Shown: one piece after another, positions 34,701 to 45,900 of the stretch
How positions within the stretch are numbered: the first letter of the stretch is position 1
How the letters are laid out: each line of letters starts with the position of its first letter
Assembly: GCA_008921705.1 (NCBI GenBank)
Contig: VFFE01007018.1
Location: 689,985-753,984, forward strand
DNA: 64,000 nucleotides
DNA from: Burhinus oedicnemus
Taxonomy: Eukaryota > Chordata > Aves > Charadriiformes > Burhinidae
Reading direction: 5' to 3'
The notes under the pieces: model-generated
What the model saw: only the letters and a program-made list of their open reading frames with translations
Databases searched by the model: none
What the model was told of the DNA's origin: nothing
Program-made: the position numbers and the translations under genes

Positions 34701-37700
34701 ATGGCTGACAGGTTAGAGAGGGGAGAAGAGTTGCTATAAATTTGTAGAATTAAACTTGAGAAAAGTTAGTATGTTCTGAAAACCTGACCTCATTTCTGTT
34801 GTTAAATATACTTCATTTCTGTCTTACAAACTAATCTGTAATCTCCTTGCAGTGTTGACGATGTAGTGAGAAGACTGTTGTCACTGGAAATGGCAAGCCA
34901 GGTTAGTTTCATTCTCCTTGCATAAAAAACTAGAAGATTTGGTGAGGACATTTGTGTAAGACATGTCTATATTGTTAAATACCCTTCACTTACTTTATTT
35001 TTAAGCGTCACTCAGTAACTGCAAATCTGGGGCGATTAAATACATGAGAGTGCGAAGTGTTGTATGCTCTTAAAATTTATCATGCAGTCTTCTTTATGAT
35101 AATAATTGCATACTAAAATGAGAGAAGAAAATACTAGGCAATCACAGGGGAGATTAAGCTGTGTTATGTTACTGCTGATGGTTGGCCTGTGTTCCAGAAA
35201 ATAGTACACTGGACAGCAGATGTTCTTCAAATTACTTTTACTTTTTGTATGTCCAGAAAACGAAGTAAGCAAATTGTAAGGTAGCACAAAGATCTTGCTA
35301 TTTCTTGCTGCTTACCACTTAAGCTTAAAAAGATGCAAAAAGGAGGCTGGTGCCATGTGAGATCAGCTTCAGTTCTCTTTTCCACTTACAAGAGCAGCAG
35401 GGCCTCTTCAACACCCTTTTTCTGTCGTCTTGGGAAGAAGGGTGTGCCTGGACCCTCAGTTTGAACACTGGCGATGCTGTGCTCTGCTGACATCTGTTTG
35501 TGCTTCTTCGCTGCTGTACTCTGAGCACTGTCCTACAAGCAGCAGGTCCTTTTTTGCAGCACTTTTTAAACATTTTATGACGGACACTGAGTAAAGCTAT
35601 TATTTACAAAGCCTTTATCTGGGCATTTGGGAAGAAAGCTGGGGTGTCTCAGATCTTTAGTGTTCTGTGACAAGCTCTTCTTTTACCCATAGAAGGAGAA
35701 GATGAAAATAAAGACACAGCAGCTGGTAGAGAAGGTCAGGAGGTCTCCCAACGACAATGGCTCCTTTGAGGTGCAAGGTAAGTTGAAAAAGTAGAAGGAC
35801 ATTGTTGGCAGATGATACATCTCTGCTTTTTTTTTCAGCTATTCCCACCCCAGCACTTCAAGTTTCCTGTATCAGTTAGGAGAAGCTCCTTCAGGAGAGC
35901 ATCCGAGAAGCATGTAGCCTGCAGTATGCCCTGGAGGACCTCTTCACGGTTTCGGAACGCTGCAGAGGCATGCACTTACTGGCAGATGTCTGCTAGGGTG
36001 CTTTCCAAATTCCCACTCCATAGCCACCCTCCAAAGGCAGCGTGTCCATTATTCTGCTTGAAATGTTTATATGACAGGAAGCATTGTACTGCATTCATTA
36101 CCAAAATTAACTACTAGATTTAGCCATGGAACCCAAATTTCCCTCTGCATCAGAGAGCTCTGGCTGAAGCACAGTGCAGGGATGAAGGCCACGCTGCCAT
36201 TGGCCAAGATGCACTCCTTTGTCATTAATAAAGGCCTTCAGTTTCTCAGCACCTTTCTCCAAAGCCTGAAATCACAAAGAGCTGGCTGCTGCTCTTAGAA
36301 AGAACCTCTTAATTTTGTCTGTTCCTCCAGAGCTTAAACCAAGTGAAGTGAAATGAATGTAAAGTCACCAGTAATTAAGTGAGTGCAAGAGGCATTTTAC
36401 AGATAAATTCATACGATCTGTTGTTACAATTTTATCCTCTAATTAAGCAACTTCATAATAGCACTAGTTCTGACTTGGGCTATGTAGGTTATATTTTGTG
36501 GTTTGTTTTGCACTTATTCAGAAGGCTGTGCAGTAATATTTGCTGTGGTGCAGTGGGTACCCATAAGAACCGCAGTCCTCAACTGGCAATTTGAAGGGAA
36601 TGCAAATGATACCCTGGAAAGCTGCTGCTCTCACTCGGCTTCCTATGTCTGTTCTTTATAGTTGCTATGTTGACTGCCAAGATACGCACTTACGAGGAAC
36701 ATCTTCAGAGGCATCCCAAGGTAACTATCAGTAATCTGAGCCCACACGTCTGAGATAGCAGCTGTTCGGGTTGTTTTCTCAGTTTAGAACAAAAGGATTT
36801 TAATTCTGGGGATTATGGCTTTCCGAAGAAGGTTTATAAAATAGTTATAACTGTTCCCTGGTGCCAGTCTGGGAAACTGCTGGCTCAGTCACAGCTGCAT
36901 TCTCACCAACTGAAACGTGGAGCATGTTCTTTTTTATTACTGGATTGGTGGAAATGGCTGAGCAGATACCTTTGAACAGAGGTTAGCTAAATTTAATCCT
37001 TGCTGCAGATGTGGCTTCACTGCTTAGTTTTCAATGTAATTATTGTTATCACTTCAGCAGTTGGATTCTCTCTTTGTTCTGCCTATGAAAATGTTTAGTG
37101 GATAGGACTGTGTTAGTGTCACGATGACCACTTTCCTACTTAAAGCTGCCTGGCTTCAGAGCCCGAATTCAAAACGTCACAACTATGAGTTTATGAACAA
37201 GATATATTAAAGACTTTATGCAGTGCAAAAGGTAGGAAACGGATTCATCAACTGCATTTGAAAAAAGTGCATAATTATTTGTTAATCATAAAAGCTTGAA
37301 GGGTAAACCAGAATAGAATTCAGTTTTTATAAGAAGCCAGAAGTTGTACCAAATATTTCAGCAGAAGAGACCTTTTGAAATTACTTGGATGAAGCCTGCT
37401 TTTTACACAAATTACATGTATAGGATAGGGAAATTTCTCCCACGGGGGATTGCCCTGAATGGCATGGCTCAAGCTACGCACATTCTCTTCCAAACAACCC
37501 AAACAGTCAGATACAGCCAAGTCACATTTTATTTTCACATTTTATTTCTGGAAAAACAAAGGCAAATGCTTCTGTGTTATTTCTGGAAGAATACATTTCA
37601 GGGGAAGCAGAGATTTTAGCCAGTGGACTTTCCCCACAGCCTTTGCCTCCAAGCCATTGCAGCTTTTGCCACTGCAAGATGAAGACAGACTTCAGGGTTG

Positions 37701-38989
37701 GGGGAGGAAGGTGCAGACACAGAATGAAGAAAGCAATTTCAGTGAAAAGTAAATTAAGTCTTCTTGGATCTCCTTGTAGTGACCTAATGTGCTTGCAGTG
37801 TCTGCCAAGAAAAATTGTTCTAAGATACTGTCCTTAACCTGATTGTTTCCTTTCAGCCATAATCTGGTCTATTCTAAGTAATTTATTGGAATGGAAGTAT
37901 AATCTGTCTGCAATCTAGTGAACGTTAAGTCCTTTGCAGGATAAAAATAACCGCCGTCGCATGCTGATGGATATAGATCGCCGGAAGAAACTACTTGCAT
38001 ATCTTCGCCGTGTCCGCTATGATACCTTTGAAAACACCTGCAAGCAGCTGAATATCCAGTACACCCTACCCCCTGCCTACTCCAGAAGGGTCACCAAGCG
38101 CTGGGTTGTGAAGAAGGCTTTCTGTCTCAAGGTATGGAGCAATCTGGAGAGAGAGCCATGTAGCTGGAGTAGGAAAAAAATCTCTTTATAGAAGGGCAGA
38201 ATTAAGACAGTTAGAAAAGACTGATACATAAGTCATTTTAATCCATGCTTTGAATTTGAGGAGACAATCATAATGTCTGTGGAGAAATGCATGAGATCAG
38301 CAAAGAGCTCCATGAAAGACAGTTATGTCCTGGGCAGTAACGCGTGTGCTGTGCTTGAGAACTTCAGATTGTGCTACTAGATGGCTCAGCAATGTGTGAC
38401 TCAAAACAGCTATTTTTTTAAAGCCTAGTATGGGAACTAATATGTGAGACAATTAAATTTGATGGTAGCTTTGGAACAGAAATGTGGGTACGCCCGCTGT
38501 CCACTCATTTGCTCTAAATACATTGGTGTAACTGCTGTGTGCAATATTTCTCGGTATAACTGAGCAGAATCAAAAAGCTGGACATGACTTCAGTCTGTAA
38601 ATACTAAATTTCAGTCCAGTGAAATTATAACCAAAAGACTGGGTAGCTAGAATGGCTTACCTCCAAATAGTACCCTGAAAGCAGGGCTGGCTGGAGTCCC
38701 GGAGGAAGCGCATGGGAAGGGGTTGATCTTGCTGCATGGCGTGCCTCCTGGCCTCTGCTACAGCAGCTCAGGTCCATGCCGCAGCAAGCGGCAGTGGTGG
38801 AGCGGCTCTGCTCAGCAGCAGGAAGCTTTGTCTCTCCCCTTCTCTCACCTCTTTGTGCTCCTCCCGCAGGTTTTTCAGGAGGCGCGGAAGCTGAAAGCAG
38901 CAGAGAGGCTAAAGCAGAGACGAGAGTGGCAGGCGAGAGCGAGAGCTGCGAAGGAGAAGGAGGCGCAGTGCGAGGGGACACCCGTGTAG
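31714..38989 (+). CDS. MRPS15: Mitochondrial small-ribosomal-subunit protein uS15m (8 exons)
   Basis: Component of the mitoribosome 28S subunit; the S15 family binds the small rRNA central domain (family knowledge). Exons: 31714-31810, 33045-33107, 33918-33993, 34853-34901, 35693-35777, 36662-36720, 37940-38131, 38870-38989. Phases match throughout, giving 246 aa (human 257). The N-terminus is Arg/Ala/Gly-rich without acidic residues, as in a mitochondrial presequence. The S15 core spans roughly residues 125-210: H137, H141, D144 and N147, followed by RRR, align with the bacterial S15 rRNA-binding His/His/Asp/Ser pattern, then RRKKLLAYL. The C-terminus is a basic helix. Exon 2 has two possible acceptors; 33044 is chosen because it keeps the frame. 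The start is the only ATG in exon 1 in frame with a presequence. The gene lies 240 bp after the CSF3R poly(A) signal. Confidence 0.93.
31811..32110 (+). other. G-skewed first-intron segment of MRPS15
   Basis: Immediately after the exon 1 donor the + strand is extremely G- and purine-rich, with many GGGG runs for about 300 bp. This is the usual form of R-loop or G-quadruplex-prone DNA downstream of CpG-island promoters (family knowledge; not tested). Confidence 0.5.
33310..33565 (+). repeat. Degraded CR1 LINE 3' end
   Basis: Within MRPS15 intron 2 the sequence follows the CR1 3' consensus order: a GGAAGAAGAATTCACTG-like part, then GGGGCTGTGGAATATCCATCC, an AGAGGTTTTTAAGG part, a GGGGGAGATTGGACTAC part and a final AAGGTCCCTTTGTAA. 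It is heavily diverged, so old. It lies in the same orientation as the gene, and supports a sauropsid source. Confidence 0.8.
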
Positions 38990-39023
38990 CGGCACGTTGA
39001 GGCTGACGCAGCCGGTCTCTAAC

Positions 39024-39029
39024 AATAAA
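39024..39029 (+). terminator. MRPS15: MRPS15 poly(A) signal
   Basis: AATAAA lies 35 bp after the MRPS15 stop codon, followed by a T/G-rich stretch (TGTTTCTGTGTGTGTGTGG) typical of a downstream element. The 3' UTR is therefore very short. Confidence 0.88.
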
Positions 39030-39840
39030 CTACCACCTAAAGACATGTTGCCTCTTTGTTTCTGTGTGTGTGTGGTCTGCGCCACGGTGAGCACCCGGAA
39101 AAGTGCAATGAGCGTTTTAAGCGTTTTAGAAGTTTTAATTTAAGACTGGTGTGCTGGGCTGTGGCGTGAGCAGCTCGGTCTGTGTGAGAGGATTACCTGG
39201 GGGGGCTGCAACCCCTCGGGCAGGGACAGCAGGGATGTCTCCAAGTGAGAGCACCCCCGAGCAGCGTCCCTCTCCTGTCACCGCCCGGCCTGCCGGTAGG
39301 ATCGTGCTGTCAGATAGCATTGACCCAGCTGCTCGGCGGGGTTTTGGGCTGCGGGATGACAAATGAGGAGAGAGAATGAGGTGAAGCGCTGCTTATTTGG
39401 AAACAAAGCAGCCCTGACAGTAGCTCAAAACGCTGTTCCTTCTCGCAGGAAAACGTGGGTCGATTCGGAGCTCTGCAGCCGTAGAAATCCGGTTAATAAT
39501 CAAGTCTGTAATTTCCCAGCAGACTCACACATTTATATTCGTTCTCCGGCAATCGTGCCTCTACCCCTCTCAAACTTGGCGATTTCGTGTGTTACACCAA
39601 AAGCCCCAGTGATGTTTTTTTAAGGAGAATTACCGCTATGATTACAGGGGCGCCGGTTGGCCGCGGTTCTCTGGCCTCCAGCAAAACCTCCCCCCGCTCC
39701 TCTGGGCCGTGGTGTGTCCGGTCACCCCGCCAGGCCCCGGCCAGCGCCCAGCCCTTTCTTATTTATTACAATTACTTCAGTTTCATCGTTTCCTTACAAA
39801 CTCCTCCGGTCGCCACCTGCACCCGACCTGTCGAAGCCGC
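39030..39840. other. MRPS15-OSCP1 intergenic spacer
   Basis: About 800 bp without coding evidence. It has a short (TG)n tract at 39061-39073, a GC-rich half (39140-39360) and an AT-leaning half, then passes into the OSCP1 CpG island at about 39.8 kb. Confidence 0.6.
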
Positions 39841-39998
39841 TCGCCGGGGACCCGCTCGCCTGAGGCGCCTCGCACGCGCACCGGGCTGCGCACGCGCAGG
39901 GGCGGGGCTTGCACGCGCGCCCCCGACCGGCCAAGGCGGCGCCTCCCGATTGGCCCCGTAGTTGCCCGGCAACGGCGGCGGCGGGGTAGGCGGTCGCC
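39841..39998 (+). promoter_or_regulatory. OSCP1: OSCP1 CpG-island promoter with X-box and inverted CCAAT
   Basis: CpG-dense sequence upstream of the OSCP1 start. ATTGG (inverted CCAAT) is at 39949-39953. A perfect palindromic X-box, GTTGCC-C-GGCAAC, is at 39961-39973, 26 bp before the ATG. X-boxes bind RFX factors, which drive ciliary genes, and NF-Y commonly partners with them (family knowledge). No TATA box is seen. Confidence 0.8.
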
Positions 39999-42900
39999 AT
40001 GTCGGCGCGGACGCTGCCGCTGCTGTTCCTCAACCTGGGCGGGGAGATGCTCTACATCCTGGACCAGCGCCTCCGCGCCCAGAGCATCCCCGGGGAAAAG
40101 GCCCGCAAAGGTGAGCGGCGGGCGGCCGGGGCCGGGCCCGCGCCGGGGGCTGCCCGCCGCGGGCTCCCGCGGCCTGTCCCTGCCGTGCTGGGCCTCTCCC
40201 TGCGGCCTCTCCCGGGCTGAGTGCGGGGCCGGGGCCGAGCAGAGCGCCGGGGCGTCGCTGGCGACGGCGCGGTGGCCCCGGGGGACGGGAGGAGCGGCAC
40301 TGCCGTGGCTGCGGGAGCCGGGGCCGGTGCTCGTCCCCCGGGCCCGCCTCTCCTCCCGCCCTCCCTCCTCGGCTCTTTCCAAAGCCTCATCGGGTTCGGC
40401 GCCCCGGCAAAGAGACGGGCCGCTCACGCCTGTGGTGCTGGTTCTCTTAACGTAATACAGAAATAAACGCGAATATACTTGCTGTGCTGTTACTGGAAAG
40501 ATGCTTGAAAAGTACCAGAGCATCACAGTGCCTGTCGACGAAAGGAGTCTTGGGCAAGTAGTTTCCTCACCACGGTTTAACAGCTCTGTCACAGTAATTA
40601 ATCGTGTGTGGTTGTCTTGTCTTAAATTTCAAGTAAAGCTTGCTGAGTTAATCAGCTCTCATGAAGTTTCTGTGGTAATAACTGCCTGAAGGTATTACTG
40701 AAGCTAATTTGTGAAATGCATACAGATAAACTAGAAATACATTTCAGTGTTTCTGTACTTGTTTCAGAGGTTAGAGCTTCAGAAATATACTTTTGGAATC
40801 GAAATAACTCAGGATTTGGGTATCTCAGTCCAGGTCCTGAACTGTTTCAGGAAAACCAGATTGCTGTGCAATAAGAAGTAGTTTCCAGGAACAATTTTGA
40901 AAAGCCTATGCCGAAGAAGCATGTGCAATTAAGAAAAACTTGAAATAACATAAATATGCCTCCTGAAACCCTTGTCCGGCTTTTATAAAAACCTGTCAGT
41001 GTAGCATTTTGTCAAAATTATTGTAAGAATAGGGCCCTGTGTGTTCACACGCATGCACAAAAATTCCAGCTTACGGCTGAGCACCTCTTTGTTTACCACT
41101 TATAAAGCAAAACTGCTTTGCTTTTAAAAATTCTTGCAGCTTCCTGTCATGGGATGGGGAATGCGCTTCCAGAAGCCTTAGTATTTTGTAATAAAAAATC
41201 AGCTCACTATTAACTCAGTACTGAAGAGGTTGTTACGTTTTCTCCTTCTCCTGCCTATCCAATATGAAGAAGTGCTAAACAATAGCAAAGGTTTCACTAC
41301 AGCAGTGCGATTTTTAATTATTCATGTCTGCCTTCAGAGAATGAGCTGACAAAAGGTTACTACTGTTCATATAGGTCTAAATTTAGAGCTTCAACTAAAT
41401 TAGCCATACTTGGTGGAGTATCTTAGCAGGAGAATTAGATCTGTACTAGTTTATCCACACGTGTATTTTATCTTTCAAAAAAACAGGAGTTAATTTTACT
41501 GAGATGTGGTTTCGTCCAGACTGAGGTGTTTGTTAATGCTTAAAATTGTTCACTCAATATTGTTCACTTTTAAGTGCAAAAAAACAGCTGAAAACTTTTC
41601 AAGCTAAATGCAAAACATGCGAAGATTCAATCAAGGGTAGGATTTTTATCTCCATTGAAGCAACAAGCTTTTATCCAAGGGGAGGGCACGGTTTCATCTT
41701 TTGTTTGCTCGTTGGAAGTGAAAGATGTCAAGTAACAGAAGAGTTCGTTCTTGTTAAGTGCTGAATGCTGATGAGAAAAAACAAAGTCCATTAGTTAGAT
41801 TATATCTTTTTTTTTTTAGTTTATTTCTTTTATTCTCCTTGAAACTATTGTTCTTACTTCTTGAACTGATGTTTTTGTTTTATATGCTTCGTGTAGATGA
41901 ATGGACAGATGTGGACAGGAAACGAGGTACTGTAATCTTCTAGCTGCATGCAGTAGACGAACACCACTACATGCACACATGAGGCTCATCATACGTGAAC
42001 ACACTGTATGCTGTTCCTGCAGCCTTCTAGTCAGTGTCAAAGATTAATAATACTACTTACCTGTTCATTAAAATACACTTTAAATATAGATCTTAGAAAA
42101 AACAGACAATATCTCAAAATCATATGGCTTCAAAAATAAGTTGTTAATTTAACCAAGACTCTAAATAGATCAAAACTTTTTATCATAGTCGTCTTTCTAG
42201 CCAAAATAATACTTGCATTTTTCTAGCATCATATTAATGCAAGCATATAATTGTGTGAGCATTGTGAAGGTTGTTTTTCTGTTTAAGTGCAGGAATACTA
42301 TGTATACTGCATTTTTCTAAGTTTTTTTTTTTTCTAATTCATTGCTTAGGGTTTTGACAGTTGAACTCCAGGAAACATTTAAGGCATTTCCATCCTAGCT
42401 GCTTATCCATCTCTGCTAGTGGTCACCAGCCTTGCAGCAGAGTAATCACAAAGGAGCAGGTGCCCACACTTCAGCCAAGCTCGTTTTACTGAAATCATCC
42501 CTGAAGGTGGGTTTGAGCTGAGACATCAGGTTCTGCAGTGGAGCAGCTGAGGTGTGAGTGTGCGTTTCCTTCTGGACTCTGCTTTCAAGGGGTAGCCTCC
42601 AGCAAGGGTGTGGTGAGGAGCTGGGTGAAGAAATAAATCTCTTCAACTGTCGCAGGTTTTTTGCTAAGTAAACACAAGTAGAACTTTCAGTGTCTTTTTG
42701 AGCAGCCCTTTTTTAAGACAGATCATGCTTATGATTCATGTTTTTCAAAATAGACATCATTTGTAGGTTTTGAATGTTTACTGAAGGTAAATGTTGATAT
42801 CCTGGAGTTTGCCTCGGCTTTTTTTTTTTTCCTACCTTTACATGCTGTTTCCAAGAACACTTTTTTTCCAGCATTTAATATCTCAGAAGTGTAAAAGATT

Positions 42901-45900
42901 CCATATTGCTCTTTTATCACATCCAAAATGATGACGAGCTGTATGAAAGCCTGCTTTATCATATTTAGATGGTAGTGGCGCAGATGCAGATCCTATGTTG
43001 ACCAAGCAGCTTCTCTTGTGAGAGAGAAAACTTTGCTATGAACACTGCTCTTGGGGTGATCTCTGAAGAGTTACGATAGAGTAACCAGCCGAGTCTATTG
43101 CTGATAAAGCCATGACAAGGCAGCTTCACCTGCCTTTGACCTTGTTACGAACTATGAACCTATTGAAAGTGGAATGTGTGACTGTTTTGGACTCGTAACA
43201 TTCCCTCTGCTGCCTTGAATGTCCTCCAAGAAGCATGAGCATAATCCAGACATAAAGACTCCAGTCTCATGTCATGCATCCAAGCCATGTTACGTGAAAG
43301 CGCACTAGACGTTGGAACGTGTCTGTCACCAGTGACATGGCACCCGTAGGCGAAAACCACCGTAAATCCTCAGCTTCTCTTCTGCCCATCGCATTGTCTA
43401 TACTTGGTTTCCCTCTCCGCATCCCAGTTGATGAAACCCCTCTCTGCTAAATTGCTTTTATGCTATGTTGCTTGGCGTGCCATTTTCCCTGAGCTAACGC
43501 TCCTTTCTTTGTTATTTTCCATTGTTAGAATGGTGTAAGTATCTCCCTAAGGACTACCTGTGCTCTGAGATCTCTTTGCTGTGTCATTATCAAACATAAC
43601 GTGTGAGATTTGCCCTTTACCGTGATTTTTTTATGTCTTTCTCAGTTCTTTTTATAGCCAATACAAGAGGTTTTAATTTCAGAAGATAATTTGTGTAAGG
43701 CTTGGTGTGTGGTTAACACAGAACTTCCAATTCCATTGTGAATATCTACCAGCCACAGTCCGCGCACTGGGACGTTGTCTGTCTCCTGACAGTTTTGCTT
43801 ATTAGTGACTCTCCGAAGACGGAGGAGAAGCCTTTGTGTGGACAGTATATGCAAGCAACTTAAAAATATTTTTCTTGATAGCAGTATAAGGCAGAAGGTC
43901 TTATTTTTGTCATAATTGAATACTTGGAAAATGAAATATATACTAATACATACTAATACTAATTTATTTGGTTTTCTGCACCGAAAAAAGTGAGGATTTT
44001 TGCCTCAGACTGCAACTAGGGATTGTTTTATGGACAGTTTATTTGAAAAGAAGGGAGGAAGAGGAGGGATTTTTTTCCCATTTGGAATTAGGTGTATTTG
44101 TAACCCATGCTGCTCAGAAACTAAGCTGAGACCTGTCTGTATTGTTTGGGTACTTAAAACAGGAACTAGTGAGCCCCGCTAGGTACAGGCTGCTGAAGTG
44201 TGTGTGTCACCAGTGGCGTACACCAGTGCAGGAGAAAACCTGTAAAGATCAGGTTTAAGTGGGGAGAGAGCATCACATCAGAAGGCTCTTGCGCTCAGGA
44301 AAACAGCTATCCGTGTCCAGGTTCTCAGTGCCTACAGCGTACCGAGCGATGTTCCCCAGAGAGTTCATCAGCTAAGAAAAGATGAAGTGACTGGGACATT
44401 AACTTTCTTTTGGCGTTTGTGTAGCTTCAGTACCACAGTTGTGAAAAGCCAGGTGTCTAACCCAACAATGAATAACTCTAGCAGTACTTCAAATAGCTGA
44501 TTGCTACCACTATGTGTATGTTCACTTTTTATCTTTTTTATTTTTTTTTATTACTTCTGCCGAGATTTTTCTAATCTATAAGAATCAGCTGGCATTATGA
44601 GCTTCAGTAACAGTCATCTGCTTAGGAAAATTCATGCTTGTACAGTAATCTATGAATTGAATTTTTTATTTAACATTTTTTTGATAGAGGAATAACTATT
44701 TATGATAAATCTGTAGAATGTATCAGGTATATGATAAAAGTATCAGATCCCACACAAAAGCTAAGATACTGCATCTGCTTGAATCGCTGCAAAATGTTTT
44801 CTATCTTCTTTGCGTTAAGAGCTTGATAACTAGAGCATAGCCCTTATACTCAGCACTCCTGATCTCTACATACTCTTCATAAGTCACATAACAATTCCAT
44901 GTTCAAATTTACACATAAAAAAATGAAGCATGCATAAGGAAGTTTAGAGTTCCACGCTTTTGAACTGCTCTAGTATCCGCAGATGTTGCTGTGTAAGAGC
45001 CCTGGATGGCCTGACATAGATCCCAGTGTTATAAATGTTTCCTTAAATACTTGTCAAGTGTTAATCCGTTTAACACAAATACTACAAGGACCCTTGAATC
45101 ATTCAGGAGCTTCTGTTTAGAAGGAAAAATTGACTAATAGTGTCAAAGGCTAAAGAGAGAACAGGCAGAGTCAGCTAGCTATAGTTTGCAAAAATCTAGA
45201 GCGATGCAAAACAGTCTTCTTGGGAAGCAGAACTATAGCTTTTATAGATAATACATGCCAGAGTAGCTTATAAGAAAAAAAAAAAAATTAAAAAGGGGGA
45301 AGTGCTAACCATTGCTTTAAAAACCAGCCATCAAACCCAGACTTAGTCCCACTGGAAAAGAGGGTTTGTTGTCTGCAGCTCAGGTAGCATTTCTGCCCCT
45401 GGGGACAGTCAGCAGGAATCGTGCTGCTCGCTTAGACCAATGTGGGCTGAGAAAAATGTTGACATTAAGAAGCGATGTTCCTCCTCCTTTTTTCTTTTGT
45501 GGCTATGTACCTAGTTTTCACAGGTAAGCATTCACATCAATCCTCGCAGCTGTCAGTGTCCAAGTTCTCAGTGTGGAATGAATCAGATGAATGTGCTGTT
45601 TCTGAAGCAAAAACCAGAGACTCTTTGTCTTTGCAGTTATGAATGACATCATCACAACCATGTTCAATAAAAAATTTATGGAAGAGCTGTTTAAACCACA
45701 GGAACTCTATTCCAAGAAAGCTCTGCGAACAGTGTACGACCGGCTGGCTCACGCTTCAATCATGAGACTGAACCAGGCGAGCATGGACAAGGTAAAAAAG
45801 ACCACCTGCCCAGTCCTGACTATGCTCTACTTCCGTGCCACCATTCCCAAGTTTCTGACTGTGATAAGTAGTACATGGCTTTACGTCGCTGTAATTTCGA

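Noticed and set aside
41896..41926. Short segment between an AG and GTACTG in OSCP1 intron 1 as an extra exon
   Set aside because: OSCP1 joins perfectly in frame without it, and the family has no matching residues.
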